The position numbers were made by a program, and so were the translations under genes. Below the pieces are notes generated by a model. The model was not told the origin of the DNA. It was given only the letters and a program-made list of their open reading frames with translations, and did no database searches. A DNA stretch of 15,892 bases, from the NCBI GenBank assembly GCA_937885815.1, contig CALABM010000179.1, forward strand, positions 1-15,892, written 5' to 3'. The DNA is from an uncultured Verrucomicrobiales bacterium. GTDB lineage: Bacteria; Verrucomicrobiota; Verrucomicrobiia; Verrucomicrobiales; Akkermansiaceae. This document shows, one piece after another, positions 6,778-13,222 of this stretch. The first letter of the stretch is position 1. Every line of letters begins with the position of its first letter.

Positions 6778-7389
6778 TTAGCGGGAGTAGAACTCCACGA
6801 TGAGCTGCACGTTCACGATGGGAGCAATCTCCTCGCTGGAGGGGATGCGGGCCACCTTAGCGGAAAGCTTAGCAGGATCCACCTCAAGCCAATCGGGGGT
6901 CACAGCGGAAGCGGTGAGCTCCTGAGCGCGGGTGGCGAGAGCCTGAGAGCGAGCCTTAGCAGCAACAGCTATAACGTCACCGGGCTTGCAGCTGTAGGAG
7001 GCGATGTTCACCTTCTTGCCATTCACGGTAACGTGACCGTGGGACACCATCTGACGAGCAGCGGCGCGGGTATTGGCGAAGTTGAGGCGATAGATGATGT
7101 TGTCGAGGCGGAGCTCCAGAAGCTGGAGAAGGATTTCGCCGGTCACGCCGGAACGACGGGAAGCCTCCTCATAGTACTTGCGGAACTGACCTTCAAGCAC
7201 GCCGTACATGAAGCGGAGCTTCTGCTTCTCAGCGAGCATGATACCGTAGTCGGACTTCTTCTTGCGGCCGGCGCGGGCACCGTGCTGACCCGGGGGGAAG
7301 GGACGACGGGCGAAAGCCTTGCTGGCGCCGAAGAGCTCAACACCGAAACGACGGCTGATCTTGGCGGTAGGACCTGTGTAACGAGCCAT
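6778..7389 (-). CDS. rpsD: 30S ribosomal protein S4
   Basis: 203 residues, the usual length. S4 nucleates assembly of the 5' domain of 16S rRNA and lines the mRNA entry tunnel. The start MARYTGPTAKISRRFG is the zinc-free form, without the CxxC ribbon of the other S4 class. FPPGQHGAR, KQKLRFMYGVLEGQFRKYY and an S4 RNA-binding domain (about 93-155, with LDNIIYRLNFANTRAAARQ) are clear, and the end IVEFYSR is canonical. It follows rpsK by 36 nt and is last in the operon. In many bacteria rpoA and rplQ come next; here a terminator follows instead. Confidence 0.98.
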   Translation of the reverse strand: MARYTGPTAKISRRFGVELFGASKAFARRPFPPGQHGARAGRKKKSDYGIMLAEKQKLRFMYGVLEGQFRKYYEEASRRSGVTGEILLQLLELRLDNIIYRLNFANTRAAARQMVSHGHVTVNGKKVNIASYSCKPGDVIAVAAKARSQALATRAQELTASAVTPDWLEVDPAKLSAKVARIPSSEEIAPIVNVQLIVEFYSR

Positions 7390-7425
7390 AATCTTGTGTA
7401 ATCTTTCTTCTGGGTTATTAAACTA

Positions 7426-7944
7426 TTAGGCGCGACGAGCCTTGGGAGGACGGCAGCCATTGTGGGGGATGGGAGTCACATCAGCGATGGAGGAGATCTC
7501 CAGACCCATGGTCTGCACGGCACGAACAGCGGACTCACGACCGGAACCCGGGCCCTTCACACGAACCTCGACCTCCTTGAGGCCGTGGCCCATAGCCTGG
7601 CGGCAAGCGTCCTGGCAAACAACCTGACCGGCATAAGCGGTGCTCTTGCGGCTGCCCTTGAAGTTGAGCTTACCAGCGGAGGACCAGCCGATTACGTTGC
7701 CCTTGAGGTCAGTCACGCTAACGACGGTGTTGTTAAAGGTGGAGGAGATGTGCACGATACCCGTGGTCACATTCTTGCTGCCCTTAGCCTTAAGGATTTT
7801 CACCTTCTCATCATCGTCCACGAGGCCAAGCTCGGCGAAGATGTCGCGGCGACCCTCGGGCTTCTTCTGCTCCACGGCGGGAGCGGCAGCCTCAGCAGCG
7901 GGAGCGGCAGTCTCAACTACTTCCTGGATGGTTTCTTCAGCCAT
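7426..7944 (-). CDS. rpsK: 30S ribosomal protein S11 with N-terminal extension
   Basis: 172 residues against about 129 for most S11 proteins. The S11 core runs from about residue 62 (GIVHISSTFNNTVVSVTD) to the end, with GSRKSTAYAGQ, VKGPGSGRES and the conserved IPHNGCRPPK tail. S11 sits in the 30S platform near the Shine-Dalgarno/anti-Shine-Dalgarno helix and the E site. The first roughly 55 residues are an extra acidic/Ala-rich segment (AAPAAEAAAPAVEQ, then DIFAELGLVDDDEKVK). The frame is continuous and preceded by rpsM with a 24-nt gap. No Shine-Dalgarno is visible. A shorter start is not supported: no Met codon lies near the core start. Confidence 0.96.
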   Translation of the reverse strand: MAEETIQEVVETAAPAAEAAAPAVEQKKPEGRRDIFAELGLVDDDEKVKILKAKGSKNVTTGIVHISSTFNNTVVSVTDLKGNVIGWSSAGKLNFKGSRKSTAYAGQVVCQDACRQAMGHGLKEVEVRVKGPGSGRESAVRAVQTMGLEISSIADVTPIPHNGCRPPKARRA

Positions 7945-7968
7945 TTTCAGTATCTTGTATGTAAGGGG

Positions 7969-8340
7969 TTATTTCTTGTTGGCGCCGACAGTCTTCTTGC
8001 GGCCCTTGCGGGTACGAGCGTTAGTGCGGGTGCGCTGACCGCGAACGGGAAGACCCTTGCGGTGGCGGATGCCGCGCAGACAGTTAATGCTGGTCAGACG
8101 CTTCAGAGCCATCTGCTTCTCACGGCGGAGGTCACCCTCGATGAGGATGTTGTTGCTGGTGATAGCCTGAACGATCTTGGTCAGCTGAGCGTCAGAGAGC
8201 GTGCCGGTACGCAGATCCGGGGAGATACCGGCCTGCTCAAGCACCTTCTTGGCGGTGGAGGGCCCGATGCCGTAGATGTAGCAAAGGGAGGCCTCAACGC
8301 GCTTCTCATTGGGTATTTCGATACCGAAAAGACGAGCCAT
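7969..8340 (-). CDS. rpsM: 30S ribosomal protein S13
   Basis: 123 residues starting MARLFGIEIPNEKRVEASL. An upstream in-frame extension to 8394 is rejected because MARLFG is the conserved start. S13 is in the 30S head and contacts the P-site tRNA and the 50S bridges. The helix-two-turn-helix core (YIYGIGPSTAKKVLEQAGI), LRREKQMALKRL and RGIRHRKGLPVRGQRTRTNARTRKG are diagnostic. It is first in the rpsM-rpsK-rpsD operon, about 67 nt downstream of a good promoter. The leader lacks a Shine-Dalgarno. Confidence 0.98.
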   Translation of the reverse strand: MARLFGIEIPNEKRVEASLCYIYGIGPSTAKKVLEQAGISPDLRTGTLSDAQLTKIVQAITSNNILIEGDLRREKQMALKRLTSINCLRGIRHRKGLPVRGQRTRTNARTRKGRKKTVGANKK

Positions 8341-8406
8341 ATTGCTTGTGTGTGTTTGTTCGTTTGGTGATACGCCGCATACACTGCAGCGCAATTTCGT
8401 GCGCCC

Positions 8407-8434
8407 ACTATACGCCCTTTCCGTTAATTTGCAA
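8407..8434 (-). promoter_or_regulatory. Promoter of the rpsM-rpsK-rpsD operon
   Basis: On the minus strand TTGCAA (-35, 8434-8429), a 16-nt spacer and TATAGT (-10, 8412-8407). Predicted start near 8400, giving a leader of about 60 nt before rpsM, unlike the near-leaderless genes around it. Confidence 0.7.
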
Positions 8435-8495
8435 GCAAAATTTCACAAAAAATTACATCTTTGGATAAATTTGGGATTTCTTTACCCCAAACGAG

Positions 8496-8519
8496 GGCAT
8501 TTCATGGACAAGAAATGCC
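8496..8519 (-). terminator. Possible weak terminator of the lipoprotein gene
   Basis: A perfect 8-bp stem GGCATTTC/GAAATGCC (8496-8503 with 8512-8519) closes an 8-nt loop, 23 nt after the stop of the gene at 8543-8998. No U-tract follows on the minus strand, so termination is uncertain; it may only stabilise the 3' end. Confidence 0.35.
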
Positions 8520-8542
8520 GGAAAGAGCGTAAACTGAGGGGC

Positions 8543-8998
8543 TCAGCGACTGAGGGAAGGCGGCAGGGGGCTGAGAGTAGGAGCCGGGCCGAGGGAGGGA
8601 GCAGCCTGAATGGCAGCGGGCGGGGGCTCAAAAGCAGGCAGAACGGAGGGCTTGTAAGCATTAACCGGCTCGATGCGCTGCATGGGAATGGTGATTTCAT
8701 CCTCTTCAATAAAGCGGGCGTTCGGGTCATTCTCCGTCCAGAGCAAAGAGCGCCACCAGCTGGTCTGCGTATGCACCGTGACAGAGCCCACGCGATAACC
8801 CTCCTTTTCCACAACGATACCGAGGTCCTTATCCTGCTGAATTTCCGTCACGACAGGCGTGGTACCGGGCACACGCTTACCATTAATATGCACGGTAGCC
8901 CCATCACAGGGAGTTGTATAGATGGTGAAGTTCTTAGAACCTGCACAGGATGCGAGAGAGAGACAAGCGAGAGCTATAAAAAAAGAAGAGGCGCGCAT
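8543..8998 (-). CDS. Small PEGA-like lipoprotein
   Basis: 151 residues from the ATG at 8998; a frame reaching 9088 is rejected because the signal peptide starts here and a promoter lies between. A lipoprotein signal MRASSFFIALACLSLASC places the lipid-bearing Cys at 18 (lipobox LASC). Residues 23-105 (TIYTTPCDGATVHINGKRVPGTTPVVTEI...VEKEGYR) resemble the PEGA fold, a small surface beta domain. A WWRSLLW patch and a Pro-rich C-terminal tail (about 120-151, PPPAAIQAAPSL) follow. It is probably periplasmic or outer-membrane anchored; its function is unknown. It precedes rpsM but has its own promoter, and rpsM has another, so they are probably separate units. Confidence 0.82.
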   Translation of the reverse strand: MRASSFFIALACLSLASCAGSKNFTIYTTPCDGATVHINGKRVPGTTPVVTEIQQDKDLGIVVEKEGYRVGSVTVHTQTSWWRSLLWTENDPNARFIEEDEITIPMQRIEPVNAYKPSVLPAFEPPPAAIQAAPSLGPAPTLSPLPPSLSR

Positions 8999-9004
8999 GG
9001 AATC

Positions 9005-9033
9005 ATGATACTCCCCCACCCCTGCCATGACAA
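9005..9033 (-). promoter_or_regulatory. Lipoprotein-gene promoter (leaderless)
   Basis: On the minus strand TTGTCA (-35, 9033-9028), a 17-nt spacer and TATCAT (-10, 9010-9005). Only 6 nt separate the -10 from the ATG at 8998, so the predicted start site falls on or next to the A of the ATG. Confidence 0.65.
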
Positions 9034-9062
9034 GCAAAAAGCGCGTACTGAAACACAATTCC

Positions 9063-9261
9063 ACACATGTCCCAAAGATTTGGGACATGTGTATTTACGA
9101 TTTTTGATTTACGAATTAAGGTTTAGCGGCTAACGCCGGATATTGGATAACAGAACGCTTACTGCCTATGGTCAGCTTCGTGATACCCCTGCGCAGAAGT
9201 GAAAGCAGAATACGCTGACTATACGTCGCTTGGTGCCCTTTTTCTGTAATCTTTGGGACAC
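9063..9261 (-). repeat. Dispersed repeat element, copy 2
   Basis: About 199 bp between the glycosyltransferase and lipoprotein genes. The upper 50 bp (9212-9261) match the left edge of the window at 48 of 50. On the minus strand the element begins GTGTCCCAAAGATTACAG and contains an open frame without an ATG (PKITEKGHQATYSQR to YPALAAKP, stop near 9119). It ends in a perfect 14-bp inverted repeat (9063-9076 with 9079-9092) that again holds TGTCCCAAA. Between frame and palindrome lies an AT-rich stretch (9093-9117) that shares TTTACGATTT with the fragment at 6531-6556. No transposase is encoded. A non-autonomous mobile or palindromic element is likely. The outer limits are inferred from the shared motif, not from a full second copy. 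Confidence 0.6.
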
Positions 9262-9282
9262 GAATGCAATTCAGGACGCAGC

Positions 9283-10032
9283 TCAGATACGGCGGGTAAG
9301 GCAGTACCAGAGGAAGCGGGAGTTATGCACCAGATAACGCTTAAAAAGGCGGCGAGGCTCACAACAGAGGCGATAAAGCCACTCAAGCCCATGGGAACGA
9401 ATCCAAAGCGGAGCTTGGCTCACCAGCCCGGCATGGAAATTAAAGGCAGCCCCCACACCAAAGTACACAGCCGGGGGAAGCTGAGGAAGATTGGTGAAAA
9501 GCCAGCGCTCCTGCTTGGGGCAGCCGAGACCCACCCACACACAGTTGGCACCACTTTCCGCTATACGGCGGCAGATGGCCTCATTCTCCCCTTCCGGCCA
9601 CTGGCCCATGGGAGGGCAATAGTGCCCGGCTATCTCCACACCGGGAAAACGGGCGGCAAACTTCTCTCGCAGCAGCGCAATGGCTTCCTCTGAGCCACCA
9701 AGCAGGAAATGGCGTACCCCGTGCGAGCGCCCGGAATCCCACACAGCCTCCATCATATCCGGCCCGTAAAGGCGGTGGGCCTCTGCCTTTTTACGGCGGC
9801 GAAGCAGCCAGACGATAGGCATGCCATCCGGGCAGATGTAATGAAAATTCTTCATCCCTTCTCCGTATTCTTTCTCATGCAGCATACGGGTGAGCACATG
9901 CACATCCGAGTGCGCTACCAGACGCGGCGCCTGCGTGGCTCCTGCCAACTGTGCAAAATATTCGCCAGCCTCACTGAGAGCTGAGACAGTGTAGGGAATA
10001 CCAAAAATCGTCTGAGAGGGGAGAGATTCCAT
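9283..10032 (-). CDS. WecG/TagA/CpsF-family glycosyltransferase (GT26)
   Basis: 249 residues, the usual size. GT26 enzymes move a sugar (often N-acetylmannosamine or its acid) from a UDP-sugar to a lipid-linked precursor of surface polysaccharide at the inner face of the membrane. Diagnostic motifs are CPDGMPIVW with the probable catalytic Asp69, GVRHFLLGGSEE (105-116), VWVGLGCPKQERW (165-177), FGVGAAFNFHAG (191-202) and the membrane-associating tail HGLEWLYRLCCEPRRLFKRYL (214-234). The acceptor and donor cannot be told from sequence. No other polysaccharide gene is near, so it seems a lone gene. The ATG at 10032 is supported by a promoter that ends 8 nt before it. Confidence 0.92.
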   Translation of the reverse strand: MESLPSQTIFGIPYTVSALSEAGEYFAQLAGATQAPRLVAHSDVHVLTRMLHEKEYGEGMKNFHYICPDGMPIVWLLRRRKKAEAHRLYGPDMMEAVWDSGRSHGVRHFLLGGSEEAIALLREKFAARFPGVEIAGHYCPPMGQWPEGENEAICRRIAESGANCVWVGLGCPKQERWLFTNLPQLPPAVYFGVGAAFNFHAGLVSQAPLWIRSHGLEWLYRLCCEPRRLFKRYLVHNSRFLWYCLTRRI

Positions 10033-10040
10033 GCGCGCGA

Positions 10041-10069
10041 AGTGTACAATATAACAAGCGGTATGTCAA
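10041..10069 (-). promoter_or_regulatory. Glycosyltransferase promoter (leaderless)
   Basis: On the minus strand a perfect -35 TTGACA (10069-10064), a 17-nt spacer and TACACT (-10, 10046-10041). The -10 ends 8 nt before the ATG at 10032, so the mRNA should start within about 2 nt of it. The -35 sits just past the foot of the rpsA terminator hairpin. Confidence 0.75.
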
Positions 10070-10071
10070 GA

Positions 10072-10118
10072 AACAATTTCCGCCCTGCTGCAGAAGCAAC
10101 AGAGCGGAAAGAATTGTT
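10072..10118 (-). terminator. Hairpin terminator of rpsA
   Basis: A long imperfect hairpin 21 nt after the rpsA stop: AACAAT/ATTGTT at the base, TTCCGC/GCGGAA in the middle and CTGTTGC/GCAGCAG near the loop, with small bulges. Only a short U-rich stretch (UUUC, part of the stem base) follows on the minus strand. Termination is likely but not a textbook case. Confidence 0.6.
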
Positions 10119-10138
10119 CAGCGGTATGGACCGGCAGA

Positions 10139-11824
10139 TTACTTCTGCTCGGAGGGGCTCCACTCCTCGGCCTGAAGGGCAGCGAGGTTGAAGGCCTGCT
10201 CCAGACCCACCATGTCGCCGGCACGTACGGTCTCGAAGGCGGCGGTCTCGCGACGCAGCTGCTCGGGATCGTAGTTCACAGCCTTGATGGAAAGACCGAT
10301 GCGGCGCTCCACCTTGTCCACCTTGATGACGCGAGCCTTGATGTCGTCGCCCACCTTGATGACGTCCTTCACGCGCTCCACGTGCTCCTCGGAAAGCTGG
10401 GAGATGTGGATGAGGCCGTCGATGTCGCCGTCCAGGTTCACGAAGGCACCGAAGGAAGCAATCTTGGCCACCTGACCGGAAACGAGGTCGCCCACCTTGA
10501 AGCGGTTGTCGATGCTCTCCCAGGGATCGCTCTCAAGCTGCTTGATGCCGAGGGAAACGCGCTGGTTCTCCTTGTCGATGTTCAGCACGCGAGCCTCCAC
10601 AACGTCGCCCTTCTTGAGAACCTCGGAGGGGTGGTTGATCTTGCGGGTCCAGCTCATGTCGGACACGTGAATCATGCCGTCGATACCTTCCTCAAGAGCC
10701 ACGAAGGCACCGTAGGGAGTAAGGTTACGCACAGCGCCGGAGATGATGGTACCCACGGGGAAACGGGCTTCGATAGCCTCCCAGGGATTCTCGTCCAGCT
10801 GACGCACGCCGAGGGAAATCTTCTGCTCCTCCACGGAGATGTTGAGCACAACGGCCTCGATTTCCTGGTCCAGAGAAAGGACGTCGGAGGGGCGAGTGAT
10901 GCGCTTGGTCCAGGACAGCTCGGAAACGTGTACGAGACCCTCCACACCCTTCTCGAGCTCCACGAATGCACCGTAAGCCAGAAGCTTGGTGACGCGGCCC
11001 TTGACGCGGGAGTTGATGGGGTACTTGGCCTCGATGTCTGCCCAGGGGTTGTCGGACAGCTGCTTGAGACCCAGGGATACGCGCTCCTTGTCGCGATCCA
11101 CGTCGAGGATGAGAACCTCCAGCTCCTGACCGATGTGAAGCAGCTCGGAGGGGTGGTTCACGCGGCCCCAGCTCATGTCGGTGATGTGCAGCAGGCCGTC
11201 CATGCCGGAGAGGTCCACGAAAGCACCGAAGTCGGTGATGTTCTTCACGGTACCGGTCACGCGGTCGCCAACCTTAACGGTCTCCAGGAAGCGCTGACGC
11301 TGCTCGCTGCGCTCGGCCTCGATGACCTCACGGCGGGAGAGCACGATGTTCTTGCGCTCATCGTTCACCTTAACAATCTTGAACTCGTATACGTTACCTA
11401 CGAACTCGTTCAGATCCTTGGGGGGGATGATGTCCACCTGAGAGCCGGGAAGGAAGGCCTCCACGCCAACGTTGACCATAAGGCCACCCTTAACGACGCT
11501 CTTCACCTTGCCCTTCACGAGGCCGCCATCCTTGTAGACAGCCACGATCTTGTCCCAGTTCTGCTTGTGGGCAGCCTTCTCTTTGGAAAGGACTACGAGA
11601 CCCTCATCGTTCTCAAGCTTCTCGAGGAGAACCTCGATCTGGTCACCTACTTCAATCTCTTCATCCTCGAACTCGGAGATAGAAATAACACCCTCAGACT
11701 TGTAACCGATGTCTACGAGAACAACCTGCGGACGGATCTCAAGGATGGTACCGTTCACGATATCACCCGTACGGAAAGTCGGAAACCCAGCGTTGATAAG
11801 GGCCTCCAATTCAGAAATACTCAT
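10139..11824 (-). CDS. rpsA: 30S ribosomal protein S1
   Basis: 561 residues with six S1/OB domains at about 18-83, 100-165, 186-254, 271-341, 358-428 and 445-515, as in E. coli S1 (557 residues). Repeats 3-6 show the nucleic-acid-binding pattern (F/Y)GAFV...G(L/M)(L/I)H(I/V)S. S1 holds mRNA on the 30S subunit and unfolds leaders. Its role is expected to be large here, where almost no gene has a Shine-Dalgarno. Domains 1 and 2 are the divergent ribosome-anchoring ones. The gene is transcribed alone from a near-consensus promoter with a structured leader and followed by a hairpin. The ATG at 11824 begins the conserved MSISELEALI. Confidence 0.97.
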   Translation of the reverse strand: MSISELEALINAGFPTFRTGDIVNGTILEIRPQVVLVDIGYKSEGVISISEFEDEEIEVGDQIEVLLEKLENDEGLVVLSKEKAAHKQNWDKIVAVYKDGGLVKGKVKSVVKGGLMVNVGVEAFLPGSQVDIIPPKDLNEFVGNVYEFKIVKVNDERKNIVLSRREVIEAERSEQRQRFLETVKVGDRVTGTVKNITDFGAFVDLSGMDGLLHITDMSWGRVNHPSELLHIGQELEVLILDVDRDKERVSLGLKQLSDNPWADIEAKYPINSRVKGRVTKLLAYGAFVELEKGVEGLVHVSELSWTKRITRPSDVLSLDQEIEAVVLNISVEEQKISLGVRQLDENPWEAIEARFPVGTIISGAVRNLTPYGAFVALEEGIDGMIHVSDMSWTRKINHPSEVLKKGDVVEARVLNIDKENQRVSLGIKQLESDPWESIDNRFKVGDLVSGQVAKIASFGAFVNLDGDIDGLIHISQLSEEHVERVKDVIKVGDDIKARVIKVDKVERRIGLSIKAVNYDPEQLRRETAAFETVRAGDMVGLEQAFNLAALQAEEWSPSEQK

Positions 11825-11919
11825 TGTATATTGTTTTGGTTAATATGTTTACGCGATTTCGCGAGGCCCCAGCACCGGTGGTTATCGGGGCGCCTGTGCA
11901 CCACCGGCGGAAATAGCGG
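11825..11919 (-). promoter_or_regulatory. Structured 5' leader of rpsA
   Basis: About 95 nt between the predicted start site and the rpsA ATG. It has a perfect 8-bp stem CCGGTGGT/ACCACCGG (11875-11882 with 11900-11907), a palindrome CGCGATTTCGCG (11852-11863) and then a 26-nt A/T-rich single-stranded stretch up to the ATG. There is no Shine-Dalgarno. In E. coli rpsA a folded leader without a good Shine-Dalgarno is the site of S1 autorepression; a similar role is inferred here. Confidence 0.5.
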
Positions 11920-11925
11920 TGCGGC

Positions 11926-11954
11926 ATTGTACCGCTTCCCAAGCCCTATGGCAA
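11926..11954 (-). promoter_or_regulatory. rpsA promoter
   Basis: On the minus strand TTGCCA (-35, 11954-11949), a 17-nt spacer and TACAAT (-10, 11931-11926), each 5 of 6 to consensus. Predicted start near 11919. Confidence 0.75.
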
Positions 11955-11963
11955 GCCTTTTTT

Positions 11964-11993
11964 CCTGAAAATCACGGATTTGCAGGATTTTTT
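11964..11993 (+). terminator. Plus-strand terminator-like hairpin
   Basis: A 10-bp stem with one A-G mismatch (11964-11973 with 11977-11986), a 3-nt loop and then ATTTTTT on the plus strand. On the minus strand the same hairpin is followed by A residues, so it cannot end rsmI. It would only stop antisense transcription running from rpsA into rsmI. Confidence 0.3.
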
Positions 11994-12011
11994 GCGTATA
12001 CAAGCCAACAA

Positions 12012-12713
12012 TTACTCGCCGGAAACGGGGCGAGGAGCATTTGTGCCGCCTATCAGCAGCACCATCTCCCCCTTGGGCGGGCGAGCAGTAAACTCCGCAG
12101 TCAGCTCAGCGGCCGTACCGCGGTGATAGGTTTCAAAAACTTTAGTAAGCTCACGCGCCACACAAATGGGCGCGGAGGGGTCCAAGTCAGCTATGGCCTT
12201 CACCGTCTTCAAGATACGGTAAGGCGATTCATAGAAAATGCTGGTATAAGAAGCAGCAAGGGCTGCCTGAAGCACCTGCCCTTTCTTGCCGGATTTCACA
12301 GGGAGGAAGCCGCCAAAGAAGAAAGCATCACTGGGCAGGCCGGAGCCCACAAGTGCTGTCACCACGGCGGAGGGCCCGGGCAGCACGGTGAAGGAGACAC
12401 CACGTGCCTTCAGCTCCTGAATGAGGCGGTAACCAGGGTCAGACACGCCGGGCATGCCGGCATCCGTCACCACGGCAAAGCTCTCACCGGCAAGAGCGCG
12501 GGAGGCCACTTCCGGAGCTCGCACGCTTTCATTATGCTCATGCAGGCTGAGCAGCGGCTTTTTAATACCATAATGAGAAAGCAGCAGACCGGTATTACGG
12601 GTATCCTCGCAGCAAATACAATCCACTGAACCAAGCACTTCCAGCGCTCGGCGGGTAATATCCTCCCTGTTACCGATGGGCAGACCAACAAAACTGACAG
12701 GATACTCAATCAT
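12012..12713 (-). CDS. rsmI: 16S rRNA 2'-O-methyltransferase RsmI
   Basis: 233 residues. RsmI methylates the 2'-OH of C1402 of 16S rRNA at the decoding centre, using S-adenosylmethionine. Tetrapyrrole-methylase-fold motifs are clear: FVGLPIGNREDITRRALEVL (8-27), CEDTRNTGLLLSHYGI (35-50), LLSLHEHNE (54-62), VTDAGMPGVSDPG (82-94), VLPGPSAVVTALVGSGLPSD (110-129) and FYESPYRI. E. coli RsmI has 286 residues; this one ends soon after the SAM fold (GEMVLLIGG) and lacks the C-terminal extension, which is also absent in some homologues. Its ATG overlaps the lptE stop (ATGA), so it is the third gene of the bamD-lptE-rsmI operon. Confidence 0.94.
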   Translation of the reverse strand: MIEYPVSFVGLPIGNREDITRRALEVLGSVDCICCEDTRNTGLLLSHYGIKKPLLSLHEHNESVRAPEVASRALAGESFAVVTDAGMPGVSDPGYRLIQELKARGVSFTVLPGPSAVVTALVGSGLPSDAFFFGGFLPVKSGKKGQVLQAALAASYTSIFYESPYRILKTVKAIADLDPSAPICVARELTKVFETYHRGTAAELTAEFTARPPKGEMVLLIGGTNAPRPVSGE

Positions 12714-13222
12714 GGAATAGTGAGCTGTGCCACGATGGAGGAGGCAGCCTGACGAGCGCCATAGGAAAAGGCTGCTGAACGCCCAGTAAGGGTATTACCG
12801 CCGGTATTGAAGTAAGTGCCATCCCCCACAGCGTAGCCTTTTTTGATTACCTCGCCGGTGCTGCGGCGGGTAACCACATATGACACATGGACACGCACAT
12901 GGAGCTCACGGCTCAAGTTAGCATCCTCCCAGTCCACTAGAGCGCGGCTGATACTGGCATGGGTGACAGCCCCACGAATCACAACATCAGCTGAGCTAGG
13001 AGAAGCCATCTTGAAAGTGCCGTCAGACTGCAACTCATTACCCACAGCAGAGGTAACAAGCTGAGCAAGCTCAGGATAAGTAGTTTCGTTATCAAACATA
13101 TTGACAGCGAACGTACTTACTCCTTTCATGCGAGGGTTCAGCAATCCGCCGGCATGATAACCACAGGAGGTCACGCCGGTTAAAGGAAGAAGACAAAGAG
13201 CGAGAAGAAGGAAACGTTTCAT
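12710..13222 (-). CDS. lptE: LPS-assembly lipoprotein LptE
   Basis: 170 residues. LptE plugs the LptD barrel and helps insert lipopolysaccharide into the outer leaflet of the outer membrane. The signal peptide MKRFLLLALCLLPLTGVTSC gives the lipidated Cys20, directly followed by GYHAGG, the hallmark start of this family. The rest (VSTFAVNMFDNETTYPELAQLVTSAVGNEL, then a beta-rich part) fits the LptE fold, including the segment where the family meets a variable partner surface. The length is normal. It overlaps its upstream and downstream neighbours by 4 bases each, so BamD-like, LptE and RsmI are very probably made from one mRNA with coupled translation. Confidence 0.88.
   Translation of the reverse strand: MKRFLLLALCLLPLTGVTSCGYHAGGLLNPRMKGVSTFAVNMFDNETTYPELAQLVTSAVGNELQSDGTFKMASPSSADVVIRGAVTHASISRALVDWEDANLSRELHVRVHVSYVVTRRSTGEVIKKGYAVGDGTYFNTGGNTLTGRSAAFSYGARQAASSIVAQLTIP

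Noticed and set aside
7462..8370. 302-codon open frame on the plus strand
   Set aside because: Antisense to rpsK and rpsM, both certain.
8341..8394. Extended N-terminus for S13
   Set aside because: The added residues precede the conserved MARLFGIEIP and would cover most of the leader behind the promoter at 8407-8434.
9119..9280. Small coding gene inside the repeat element
   Set aside because: The frame is open for about 50 codons but has no ATG, no Shine-Dalgarno and no known family; kept as part of the repeat instead.
10382..11968. 528-codon open frame on the plus strand
   Set aside because: It lies fully antisense to rpsA; its His/Val/Leu-rich translation is the mirror of the S1 codon pattern and shows no domain.
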